This document shows positions 26,143-33,671 of a stretch of DNA of 64,000 bases, in pieces; position 1 is the first letter of the stretch; each line of letters opens with the position of its first letter. Below the pieces are notes generated by a model, which ran no database searches, was not told where the DNA came from, and saw nothing but the letters and a program-made list of their open reading frames with translations. Source of the stretch: CAZWRN01 sp964446685 (GTDB lineage: Bacteria; Patescibacteriota; Microgenomatia; Daviesbacterales; UBA10151); assembly GCA_964446685.1 (NCBI GenBank), contig CAYUPO010000001.1, forward strand, positions 124,001-188,000. Direction: 5' to 3'. The translations under genes were made by a program, and so were the position numbers.

Positions 26143-27246
26143 TTAGAAAAATTTACTGATATCAGAAAAAGTTATTAAAAGCAGCAGTCCGAGCAAACAA
26201 ACCATACCAACAGCATGAATCACTCTTTCAATCTCAGCGTTAGCCTTGCGTCCAGTAAGCGCTTCCCACAAAAGAAAGAACAGCCTGCCCCCATCGAGCG
26301 CCGGAATTGGCAGTACATTGAAAAATGCCAGAGATAAAGAAATATTAGCCACAAACCAGATGTAAAACAGGAAAGCATCTTTGCCCTGATCAACTATACT
26401 TTTAGTGATTGAAACCAAACCAACAGGCCCGGCAACGCTTTTGGAAGCTTGGGAAACATTTCCCTGAGATAAATCACCAAAAACCCGGCCCAACCCCATG
26501 ATATTCACTCTGGTAACATCCCAAGAATAAGTGATTCCTGAAAAGATTCTTTCAGTGGGAGTCTTATATTCTTTAAAAGGGATCGGATTAAATACTACCC
26601 CAATTCTAAAAACACCATCTTCTGATTTTTTAGCTATCATTGTCAGGTTTCGGGTATTTTTGCCTTCCATATCTCCGACAACTAAACCTAATTCTGCATT
26701 TTCTCCTCTGGATTTGATCTCATTAATAACATCATCCGTTGTCTGGACTTGTTTGCCGTCAATAGATAATATTCGGTCACCAGCTTTTACTCCTGCAGCA
26801 GCGGCCGGAAAATCAGGCTCGACTTCTGCCACCATTGCTACGGGCTCTAAAACCGGATAAATTACTTTCCATCCCTGAGCAATAATCACTGCGTAAAACA
26901 AAATCCAGGCTAACACCAGATTCATGGCGACACCTGCAACAACAACTAAAATCCGTTTCCAGACATTTTGGGAAGCAAAAGATCTTTTGTCATCCAATAC
27001 TTTTTTATCCACTTCATCTTCACCCAACAGTCTGACAAATCCGCCAAAAGGCAGCCAGTTGACTGACCAGATGGTCTCTCCAATTTTTTTACCCCAAGCC
27101 CGGGGTGGAATCCCAAAACCAAATTCCAGCACTTTTATACCAAACTTTTTGGCAGCAAAAAAATGTCCAAATTCGTGAATAACAACTAAAGTGATGATAG
27201 TAACAAGAAAGATTAGGATCGTAGGTATCAATTCAAGTAATGCCAT
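26143..27246 (-). CDS. rseP: Site-2 protease, RseP/M50B type
   Basis: An intramembrane zinc protease of 367 residues. The zinc motif HEFGHF lies in the first membrane helix, a PDZ domain holds GDRILSIDGKQVQTTDDV, and the second catalytic motif NVLPIPALDGGRLFF lies in a later helix. It cleaves membrane-bound anti-sigma factors or signal-peptide remnants in other bacteria. It sits downstream of frr in the usual rpsB-tsf-frr-(rseP)-proS order. Confidence 0.93.
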   Translation of the reverse strand: MALLELIPTILIFLVTIITLVVIHEFGHFFAAKKFGIKVLEFGFGIPPRAWGKKIGETIWSVNWLPFGGFVRLLGEDEVDKKVLDDKRSFASQNVWKRILVVVAGVAMNLVLAWILFYAVIIAQGWKVIYPVLEPVAMVAEVEPDFPAAAAGVKAGDRILSIDGKQVQTTDDVINEIKSRGENAELGLVVGDMEGKNTRNLTMIAKKSEDGVFRIGVVFNPIPFKEYKTPTERIFSGITYSWDVTRVNIMGLGRVFGDLSQGNVSQASKSVAGPVGLVSITKSIVDQGKDAFLFYIWFVANISLSLAFFNVLPIPALDGGRLFFLLWEALTGRKANAEIERVIHAVGMVCLLGLLLLITFSDISKFF

Positions 27247-27299
27247 TTTGAAGCTTAAGAATAATGCAATTGAACCGAAGAATCAATAGAAGGTATCAG

Positions 27300-27390
27300 A
27301 TTAGAATATCAAATATCCAATGCCAAATATCAAATATCCAAACTTAGTATTGGTATTTATTTGATATTGGATATTAGATATTGGATATTT
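27300..27390. repeat. Intergenic inverted word repeat
   Basis: Left arm words (AATATCAAATATCC) and right arm words (GATATTGGATATTAGATATT) are inverted. The right arm ends at the frr stop codon at 27391. Confidence 0.75.
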
Positions 27391-27945
27391 CTAAATCTCT
27401 CTCAAATCAGCCTGTTTATCTTTGACCATTCCATCAACTACTGCGTTGGCTTTGTCTACCTGTTCCTGAAGCACTTTTTCTCGGCGGAAAAGTTCGTCTT
27501 CACCGATTGCTCCGGATTCTTTTTGTTTGAGCCAATCCTCTTTTTGTTCCTGTCTGGCCTGGCGGATTGATACTTTGGTCTCTTCCCCTTTGGTTTGGGC
27601 ATATTTGACGAATTCTTCCCTTCTTTCAGCAGTTAAAGGGGGGATTGGCAGTCTGATGAGTGTTCCATCAACAGCCGGATTTAAGCCCAGTTTTGACTCA
27701 GTAATAGCTTTTTCAACATTTCTGACAACTGTTGCATCCCAGAGCTGAACAGTAAGCAGTGAAGGCTGGGGAGCCATTATTGTTCCCATCTCCATCAGTT
27801 TCATTTTACTGCCATAAGCTTCTACCATCAGCTCTTCAATAATTGCCGGATTAGCTCTGCCGGCACGGATGGCTGCCAGTTCATGTTTAAGGTGATCAAG
27901 TGAATTTTGGATTTTTTGATTTACTTCTGATAAAAAAGGATCCAT
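27391..27945 (-). CDS. frr: Ribosome recycling factor
   Basis: Releases ribosomes from mRNA after termination, with EF-G. The 184-residue protein is of normal length, with KHELAAIRAGRANPAIIEEL, the LMVEAYGSKMKLMEMGTI segment, and the C-terminal IRQARQEQKEDWLKQ helix. The frame extends to 27987, but those first residues (SSFLRKQESV) are translated from a hairpin repeat. I therefore start at the ATG at 27945. Confidence 0.94.
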   Translation of the reverse strand: MDPFLSEVNQKIQNSLDHLKHELAAIRAGRANPAIIEELMVEAYGSKMKLMEMGTIMAPQPSLLTVQLWDATVVRNVEKAITESKLGLNPAVDGTLIRLPIPPLTAERREEFVKYAQTKGEETKVSIRQARQEQKEDWLKQKESGAIGEDELFRREKVLQEQVDKANAVVDGMVKDKQADLREI

Positions 27946-27953
27946 GTTGTTTA

Positions 27954-27980
27954 CAGATTCCTGCTTTCGCAGGAATGACG
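27954..27980. repeat. Hairpin repeat between tsf and frr
   Basis: ATTCCTGC-TTTC-GCAGGAAT forms an 8-bp stem with a 4-nt loop, followed by GACG. It belongs to the family at 16091-16117 and 31928-31951. Confidence 0.8.
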
Positions 27981-27996
27981 ATTGCAAAGGTTCAAA

Positions 27997-28452
27997 TTAT
28001 GAGCCTAAGGCAATTCTTGAGAAAGATTTTACCTGGATATTTTCGCCTAATTTAGCGATGGTTGTTTTGATTAAGGTTTCAATTGTCAGACTGGTATCTT
28101 TAATATATTCCTGATCCATCAGCTCTGCTGGATCTGCAGGATTCATTGATGCAATTTGGAGAGCTAAATCATGAGCTAAAGCTTTGAATTCTTCAGTTTT
28201 GGCTACGAAATCAGTTTCACATTTTAACTGAACCAAAACGCCGATTTTACCGTTGTGGGAATAAGCTTCAACAATTCCGGCACCTGTTTCTCTATCAGAT
28301 TTGCCACCAGCTTTGTCTAAACCTTTTTTATGGAGAACTTTTTTGGCTTCTTCGAGATTGCCTTTAGTTTCTTCCAGAGCAGTACGGCAGTCAGCAATTC
28401 CTGCACCTGTTTCTTCTCTGAGTTGTTTAATTAGAGTTATATCAATAGCCAT
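27997..28452 (-). CDS. tsf: Elongation factor Ts, short form
   Basis: The guanine-nucleotide exchange factor for EF-Tu, only 151 residues against 200-280 in most bacteria. The N-terminal UBA-like domain (LIKQLREETGAGIADCRTAL) and the core with CETDFVAKTEEFK are intact. The rest of the two-subdomain core is missing and the chain ends at KSFSRIALGS. It is preceded by rpsB after a 5-nt gap. Confidence 0.9.
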   Translation of the reverse strand: MAIDITLIKQLREETGAGIADCRTALEETKGNLEEAKKVLHKKGLDKAGGKSDRETGAGIVEAYSHNGKIGVLVQLKCETDFVAKTEEFKALAHDLALQIASMNPADPAELMDQEYIKDTSLTIETLIKTTIAKLGENIQVKSFSRIALGS

Positions 28453-28457
28453 TGGAC

Positions 28458-29306
28458 TTATTTTACTTTACTGGATGATTCTGTGACAACTTCTTTTTCA
28501 ACCATCTCTTCTAAAGCAGCGGCTTCTTCAGCTACGGATTCAGAGATCTCATTTTCAGCTATGTCTTTAGATTCTTTTGGTTCTTCGGTCACTTTTTTCT
28601 CGCCTGTTTTGATACCACTTTCTTTTTTACCTTCAATGTAAGCATTAATGACTGTTTCACAGATCAGTTTAATCGACTTAATACCGTCATCGTTTGCCGG
28701 AATCGGATAATCAAAAGTCATTGGATCAGCATTGGTATCTGAGATACCTAATACTTTAACACCAGTTTCTCCGGCTTCTTTAACAGCTATTTTGTCAGAT
28801 ACTCCATCAACTACAAAAATTGCGTCAGGCAGCTTGGTCATATCAGCTACTCCACCTAATTCATAATCAAATTTATTAACTTTGCGAGCCATAAACAGCT
28901 GTTCTCTTTTGGTGTATTGAGTCAGTTGGTTTTTTTGCTGTCTTTCTTTGAGGTCAAGCAGTTTTTTGATATTTTTGCGGATTTCTTCGAAGTTAGTAAA
29001 AAGACCTTTAACCCATTTCTGAACCAGGTAATAAGTATCAGCTTCTTTAGCCAGATCCCGGATCAGCTCCTGAGCCTGTTTTTTAGTTCCTATCAAAAGC
29101 ATGATTTTGCCATCTTTTCCGAGCTGATAAGCTTTTTCTGTAGCTTCTTTGAGTAGTTCTTCAGTTTTGGCTAAATCAACTATCTGAACGCCATCACGAG
29201 CGCCGTAAACATATCTTTTCATTCGAGGATTGCCACGAGAAACTTTGTGCCCAAAATGAGCGCCTGCTTCAAGTAAATCCTGCATTGATGGTACTTTTGT
29301 TTTCAT
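28458..29306 (-). CDS. rpsB: Ribosomal protein S2
   Basis: A 282-residue S2 of the small subunit. Family stretches are LLEAGAHFGHKVSRGNPRMK, KWVKGLFTNFEEIRKN, and PDAIFVVDGVSDKIAV (the usual PDxxxVxD position). The last 60 residues form an acidic Glu/Ser-rich extension beyond the usual end. It heads an rpsB-tsf-frr run. Confidence 0.95.
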   Translation of the reverse strand: MKTKVPSMQDLLEAGAHFGHKVSRGNPRMKRYVYGARDGVQIVDLAKTEELLKEATEKAYQLGKDGKIMLLIGTKKQAQELIRDLAKEADTYYLVQKWVKGLFTNFEEIRKNIKKLLDLKERQQKNQLTQYTKREQLFMARKVNKFDYELGGVADMTKLPDAIFVVDGVSDKIAVKEAGETGVKVLGISDTNADPMTFDYPIPANDDGIKSIKLICETVINAYIEGKKESGIKTGEKKVTEEPKESKDIAENEISESVAEEAAALEEMVEKEVVTESSSKVK

Positions 29307-29353
29307 CTCTTTTAACTCACACGGAAAAATCTAACACGTTTCCTGTAACTTCT

Positions 29354-29388
29354 CTAGTAGCGGAATAGTTAGGAAACATATCTACTAG
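29354..29388. promoter_or_regulatory. Inverted repeat in the rpsB leader
   Basis: CTAGTAG (29354-29360) and CTACTAG (29382-29388) are perfect 7-bp inverted arms 21 nt apart, within the 130-nt space upstream of rpsB. This could be an operator or a leader-RNA stem for S2 autoregulation. That is a weak inference; no other evidence. Confidence 0.3.
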
Positions 29389-29436
29389 ATGTGTGATAAA
29401 AAGGATTGTAAAAGATATAGGCTCAAAAGTCAACGG

Positions 29437-29691
29437 TTAATTAGCTTTGCGGCGATAATTAGTAGTCGGATTATTAATTGGTCTCTGTCTGGCCATTCCC
29501 CGAAGACCTCTTCCTGTAAAAAGGTCATCTTTCATGCGTCTAGGGTTGAAAACAACTTGAGCTTTACTTCGAGGAACATTCTCACCATTTGTTACAAAAT
29601 AGGCTATAACAGACATCATTGCTTCAATTGCTTGTCCATTGCCAAGTCCCAGACCATCAAGGGCAACAAATTCAGGAGCTTTTTTACTCAT
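29437..29691 (-). CDS. Small hypothetical protein
   Basis: An 84-residue, basic C-terminal-tailed protein (RPINNPTTNYRRKAN), family not recognised. A TATAAA box lies 7 nt before the ATG, which supports expression. Confidence 0.45.
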   Translation of the reverse strand: MSKKAPEFVALDGLGLGNGQAIEAMMSVIAYFVTNGENVPRSKAQVVFNPRRMKDDLFTGRGLRGMARQRPINNPTTNYRRKAN

Positions 29692-29736
29692 GCGAATATT
29701 TATATAACTCTAAAAAAGATTTGTCAATTGCTGAGC

Positions 29737-30276
29737 TTACTCAAGAATTTGGGTTTTGTAGTGTATTCCCTGTTCTTCAAAACTTTTTTCTTCTATTATT
29801 TTTTCAAATGCTGAATAATCCGGAAAATAGGTATCGCCTGAATATTCTCCTTCCACTATAGTCAGATACAGCCTGTCTGCTAAAGGTAGTGCCTGCTCAT
29901 AAATCTGGCCTCCACCAATTATAAAGATCTCATTTGAATAAGTATCTTTTTTTGAGGTATCAAACGTATCAGATGTTGCGTTGGCTTTTGGTACTTTTGA
30001 TACTTCTGATGCTTTTTCTGCCTCCTCTATCGCTTTATCTAATGAATTTACGACTATTGCTCCATCAACTTTATAATCTGGATCTCGGGTGATAATAATA
30101 TTGATTCTGTTTGGCAATACGCGGCCAATTGATTCATGTGTTTTTCTGCCCATGATAATCGGATGGCCAGATGTAATTTCTTTAAATCTTTTCAGTTCAC
30201 CTGGGATATTCCAGAGAAGCTTATTTTGACCGCCAATCAGACGGTTTTTATCCATTGCTACAATTAGGGAAATCAT
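29737..30276 (-). CDS. folA: Dihydrofolate reductase with an in-frame repeat insertion
   Basis: Reduces DHF to THF with NADPH. The 179-residue protein has LIVAMDKNRLIGGQNKLLW, RFKEITSGHPIIMGRKTHES, IGGGQIYEQAL and the C-terminal DTYFPDYSAF. About 24 residues near positions 90-114 (SKVPKANATSDTFDTSKK) are inserted between the usual 'AIEEAEK' helix and the EIFIIGG strand. DHFR is needed only if a thymidylate-synthase reaction oxidises THF to DHF, which fits the neighbouring genes. Confidence 0.92.
   Translation of the reverse strand: MISLIVAMDKNRLIGGQNKLLWNIPGELKRFKEITSGHPIIMGRKTHESIGRVLPNRINIIITRDPDYKVDGAIVVNSLDKAIEEAEKASEVSKVPKANATSDTFDTSKKDTYSNEIFIIGGGQIYEQALPLADRLYLTIVEGEYSGDTYFPDYSAFEKIIEEKSFEEQGIHYKTQILE
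29940..30022. repeat. Word repeat inside folA
   Basis: The DNA is made of variants of the word GGTATCAAACGTATCAGA / GGTACTTTTGATACTTCTGA in inverted and direct copies. It encodes the Lys/Ser/Thr-rich loop of the DHFR protein without breaking the frame. Confidence 0.6.
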
Positions 30277-30277
30277 A

Positions 30278-30925
30278 TTAGGTCCTTTTGAGACTAGCTA
30301 ATCCTGGGCACAAGTCAGTTATTATCATTCTAGCTTGATTTAAGCATGGATTAACTCTTAATTTCATATTCAAAGGTACCAGTCTAATACCTGTAACTGC
30401 AAGAACAAGATTTAATTTAACAGTCAGTTTATCTAAAAATGCCGGGTCATTAAACTGGCAGTAACCCATTCTCTCCGACATTAATTCCAGATCATTAATT
30501 GCCCGGTAACTTTCCTCAAAAAAAGTACGCTCATCTGAAGGTAGTCCAGCCAACTCAGAATCAAATTTCTGGTTCCCATTTTGAACCTGATCAAATCTTG
30601 GACCCGCAATAAAAGCAGATCGTGCTATAGGTATACCCTCATGGTCTAATGTCCGCTCTAAAATGGGATTGACTTCAAATGCACAGGGAAGTGTTCTATT
30701 TCCTATATTTAATACACTGGATACAGGAATCAATTTTAAATTTTCAGCTGCAGTATTGGTTACTTCTTGGTACAAAGCCACTTGTGACGGATCTGACTGC
30801 CATGTTGGGTAATGCTTTAAAATCTCACCTGTGGAGGTCAGAAAAACATCAGAATCGGCACCATGGGCAATTTTTTTCAAAGAGGTTAGCTTTGCCATTT
30901 TTGGCAGTTCAGGATTAAAATTCAT
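30278..30925 (-). CDS. Hypothetical protein with a possible kinase-like N-lobe
   Basis: A 215-residue protein. The segment KKIAHGADSDVFLTSTGEILKHY resembles the glycine loop and Lys strand of kinase-fold proteins. NMKLRVNPCLNQARMIITDL near the end resembles a catalytic-to-metal-site stretch of that fold. Both are resemblances only, and the protein is short for a kinase. A TATACT box lies 7 nt before the ATG at 30925. It is 1 nt upstream of folA on the same strand. Confidence 0.45.
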   Translation of the reverse strand: MNFNPELPKMAKLTSLKKIAHGADSDVFLTSTGEILKHYPTWQSDPSQVALYQEVTNTAAENLKLIPVSSVLNIGNRTLPCAFEVNPILERTLDHEGIPIARSAFIAGPRFDQVQNGNQKFDSELAGLPSDERTFFEESYRAINDLELMSERMGYCQFNDPAFLDKLTVKLNLVLAVTGIRLVPLNMKLRVNPCLNQARMIITDLCPGLASLKRT

Positions 30926-30987
30926 ATCTTATAGTATACATAACATTTTAAAGTAACTCAATTCCGAATATACAACATATTGTTATA

Positions 30988-31016
30988 TTGAAAAAAAGTT
31001 ATCCATTTACTAGTAT
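30988..31016 (+). promoter_or_regulatory. Sigma-70-type promoter of the thymidylate-synthase cluster
   Basis: TTGAAA (30988-30993), a 17-nt spacer, TAGTAT (31011-31016), then 9 nt to the ATG at 31026. The gap is too short for a ribosome-binding site. Confidence 0.6.
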
Positions 31017-31025
31017 GGTTTGATC

Positions 31026-31862
31026 ATGACTTCATTTGATCTTCAATACCAAAAACTTCTTAAAGAGATAATGACCAATGGCATTGAGGAGATCAATGAA
31101 CGAACTAAGCACGGTGTCAAAGCACTCCCTGGTAAATCAATTGAACTAGAAGCTGGCGAAGGTTTTCCGCTTCTTACTTTGCGTAAAATCCCAATTCGGA
31201 TCTTTGTCGCTGAGCAGGTCTGGTTTTTGACTGGATCAAGGCGACCATCAGAATTTCTGAATAAATTCACCAAGATCTGGGATGATTTCACCAATGTTGA
31301 CGGCGTAGTTTCAACTGCTTATGGCTATAGATGGCGACATCATTTTGGCAGAGACCAAATTGCTTTATTGATTAATCTGCTAGAAAAAGAACCCTCTTCC
31401 AGGCATGGCGTGGTGATGATGTGGGATGCTGCAAGTGATGGTCTCTCCCCGACTTTCAAAAAAGCTAATATCCCCTGTCCCTACTCTTTTACCGTCAATA
31501 TTATTGGCGGAATGCTGCACATGCATCTGATTGTGAGATCAAATGATGTCATTTTAGGTCTACCACATGATGCAGCTGGTTTTGGTTTGCTGCAACGAAT
31601 TCTGGCTGCCAGACTTGGTGTCAAAGTCGGCAAGTACACTCACACTATCTCCAATGCGCATGTTTATGATATACATTATGACGCAGCGCAGGAGATGATT
31701 AAGCGAAAAAATAAGCATCAGCCTGTGGAAATCAGCGCTTCAAAAAATTGGTTTAGCAGGGCAGAAAAAGGAGATGAAAAGTTGGTAGCAGAAATAGTTG
31801 ATGCACTGAGTAGTCAGTACCAGCCAGGAGAAGCGTTAAAGGGATTGAAAATAGTTCTTTAA
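31026..31862 (+). CDS. Thymidylate-synthase-fold protein with Asp at the dUMP-selecting position
   Basis: A 278-residue ThyA-family protein. Catalytic features line up with E. coli ThyA: Arg26, Glu63 and Trp66 (in AEQVWFLTG), nucleophile Cys151 in IPCPYSF, the phosphate and Asp loop RSNDVILGLPHD (Arg171, Ser172, Asp174), and His212/Tyr214. The Cys-to-Arg spacing of 20 is identical. Asp182 replaces the Asn177 of E. coli, the residue that recognises the uracil ring; Asp at this place is the hallmark of dCMP hydroxymethylases. It may therefore act on dCMP (inference). The ATG at 31026 is preferred to the TTG at 31020 because of the promoter. Confidence 0.85.
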   Translation: MTSFDLQYQKLLKEIMTNGIEEINERTKHGVKALPGKSIELEAGEGFPLLTLRKIPIRIFVAEQVWFLTGSRRPSEFLNKFTKIWDDFTNVDGVVSTAYGYRWRHHFGRDQIALLINLLEKEPSSRHGVVMMWDAASDGLSPTFKKANIPCPYSFTVNIIGGMLHMHLIVRSNDVILGLPHDAAGFGLLQRILAARLGVKVGKYTHTISNAHVYDIHYDAAQEMIKRKNKHQPVEISASKNWFSRAEKGDEKLVAEIVDALSSQYQPGEALKGLKIVL

Positions 31863-31874
31863 CCCGTTTTAATC

Positions 31875-31951
31875 CGTCATTCCCCTGAAAAGGGGAATCT
31901 GTAAATACCTAAGAGTAGGCACCGCATATTCCTGCTTTCGCAGGAATGACG
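31875..31951. repeat. Two hairpin repeats between the thymidylate-synthase-like and dCTP-deaminase-like genes
   Basis: 31875-31901 has the core TCCCCTGAAAAGGGGA and 31928-31951 has ATTCCTGCTTTCGCAGGAAT. Both share the flanking GTCATTC/GAATGAC ends with the copies near 16 kb. They fill the gap in an otherwise tight gene run. Confidence 0.8.
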
Positions 31952-31971
31952 TTTTGACAAAAGAAAAACTT

Positions 31972-32628
31972 ATGACACAAGGAATATTAACCAAACAACA
32001 AATATTAGAATTGATTGAGTCAGAACAGCTCAAATTTTCCCCAGCAATTGATTCATTTCAGGTCCAATCACATTCCATCGATCTGCGACTCGGGTATTCA
32101 TTCATGATCCCTAAACTATGGTCTTTGACTGAGAAAGGACGCGAAGCCTTTTTGATTGATTATCTGGATGAAACTGAAAGATTTGAACTGGTTGAGCTGG
32201 AGCACAAACAATTTTTTGACCTTTTACCAAAAGAATCGGTTGTCGCTTCAACTCTTGAAGAAGTCTCCTTACCAGCTAATTTAATGGCTGTCCTCTACCC
32301 ACGTTCTTCTATTAATCGACGCGGCCTGTCTGTTGATCTTTCTGGTATTGTTGATGCCGGATATGAAGGAAGGTTGTTGATACCTATTACCAATAACACG
32401 CCACATGTAATCAGAATTTACCCAGGTGAAAGGTTTTGCCAGTTAGTATTTTATCCACTGTCTGAAGATATTAAGGTAGAACAAAGCAGATGGCATAAAA
32501 AGGATATTATTATAGGTAGACTCCCTGAAAAGAAAAAAGCTGAGGAAAAATATATTGTCTCTGGCGATATAAAAGGATTAAAACAAAAGTTTGCTCTGAC
32601 TGCTCCTAAAACCAATGATTCAAAGTAA
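31972..32628 (+). CDS. dCTP deaminase/dUTPase-fold protein lacking the deaminase Glu
   Basis: A 218-residue trimer-fold protein of the dCTP deaminase/dUTPase superfamily: SHSIDLRLG, YPRSSINRRGLSV (Arg111, Ser112, Ser113, Arg116) and GIVDAGYEGRLLIPITNN. In dCTP deaminases the strand after GW/YxG carries the catalytic Glu (E. coli Glu138); here Pro138 stands in its place. Asp128, matching the dUTPase catalytic Asp, is kept. It may be a dUTPase or another dNTP phosphohydrolase rather than a deaminase. A TTG start at 31954 is possible but the ATG at 31972 fits better. Confidence 0.75.
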   Translation: MTQGILTKQQILELIESEQLKFSPAIDSFQVQSHSIDLRLGYSFMIPKLWSLTEKGREAFLIDYLDETERFELVELEHKQFFDLLPKESVVASTLEEVSLPANLMAVLYPRSSINRRGLSVDLSGIVDAGYEGRLLIPITNNTPHVIRIYPGERFCQLVFYPLSEDIKVEQSRWHKKDIIIGRLPEKKKAEEKYIVSGDIKGLKQKFALTAPKTNDSK

Positions 32629-33658
32629 ATCTGGCTTCATATTTGAAGGAAAAACTCCCACTGATGTCTTAAAAGATGTCCAGGAAGCTATTCAAACTCA
32701 TGGCTCCTCTATTCAAACCCAAAGAGGAATTGCTAAATCGATTCGTGGCGCAACTTTTATCATTAATGACATCTCAAATGAAAAGAAAAATTATCCTTAC
32801 TGGGACAAACAGTCAGATGACTGGTATCAGGATAACTTTGTCAGAAAAGAAACAACATTAGCTCCGGAAATAATCAAACCTGGACAGGATATTTATCCTT
32901 ATAAATATGCCTGGAGATCAAGATATTATGACAGTGGAACTGGTTATATTGTGGCGGTTATAACTGTCTTAAAAAAACTCAAAATTAAAAAGCTACAGAT
33001 TAAAAATGAATCTCAACTGATTGATTTACTCAAACAAAGTTATCTGTTGATTCATCCAGAAATCGTTTTGGCTGTCTTGTCCTGGAAAGGTTTAAAACTA
33101 ATCAACTTTTATTTGGAAAATCCAAAAATCTTAGAGTTAGAGCTGCAAACTCAAAGACGAGATACTCTGGAATCAGTTATTGAAGAAGTTAAACAATCTC
33201 CCGCGACCAGACGCGCCATCATGCCATCATTTACTTATGAACATATTGACCATTCAGGAGCTGCAGGTGGAGTACCTGTCTACCAAAATTATCAGCTCTA
33301 TGTAAATTTTGACAAAAAAGGTAATCCTGCAAGTATTACTTCATATCATCTACATAGGGCGATTGATGCTTTTGGCGGGGCTCAGCTGGATATCAATCAT
33401 GATAAAGAATGGGGACTATATGCATCGAAAAAACTAAATTTACCTTTGGAAAAAATAGTTATTTATGTCAATGACGTCTGGGCTAGCTTTGATAAAGATA
33501 TGCAACACCTTTCAAATAAAACCGATATTCGCTCTTGGTTATTTTCTGTGACAGACGCCTATGATCCAAAACTGGAAGATATAGATAAAAGACTGAGTTC
33601 CCCTCTGTATAAAAAGAAAATTAGTTACACTTTGTTTCAAATTACCAGCTATGGATAA
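32615..33658 (+). CDS. Divergent thymidylate-synthase-fold protein without the catalytic Cys
   Basis: A 347-residue protein overlapping the previous gene by 14 nt. From about residue 195 it aligns with ThyA. SPATRRAIM matches the paired Arg segment, and PVYQNYQLYV matches PCHAFFQFYV with Val222 at the Cys position. HRAIDAFGGAQLD matches RSCDVFLGLPFN with Arg248, Asp251 and Gly255 kept and Asp259 in place of Asn177. The first 190 residues are not recognisably ThyA. It cannot use the standard Cys mechanism, so it may be regulatory, a partner subunit, or a different nucleotide enzyme. The family call rests on motif spacing. Confidence 0.55.
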   Translation: MIQSKSGFIFEGKTPTDVLKDVQEAIQTHGSSIQTQRGIAKSIRGATFIINDISNEKKNYPYWDKQSDDWYQDNFVRKETTLAPEIIKPGQDIYPYKYAWRSRYYDSGTGYIVAVITVLKKLKIKKLQIKNESQLIDLLKQSYLLIHPEIVLAVLSWKGLKLINFYLENPKILELELQTQRRDTLESVIEEVKQSPATRRAIMPSFTYEHIDHSGAAGGVPVYQNYQLYVNFDKKGNPASITSYHLHRAIDAFGGAQLDINHDKEWGLYASKKLNLPLEKIVIYVNDVWASFDKDMQHLSNKTDIRSWLFSVTDAYDPKLEDIDKRLSSPLYKKKISYTLFQITSYG

Positions 33659-33671
33659 TTTAATAATTGTA

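Noticed and set aside
27946..27987. Longer frr start adding SSFLRKQESV
   Set aside because: The added residues are translated from an intergenic hairpin repeat and are not part of RRF proteins.
31954..31959. TTGACA taken as a -35 box
   Set aside because: A -10 box at 17 nt would fall inside the coding region and none is seen; the sequence is the end of a hairpin repeat plus upstream coding-like bases.
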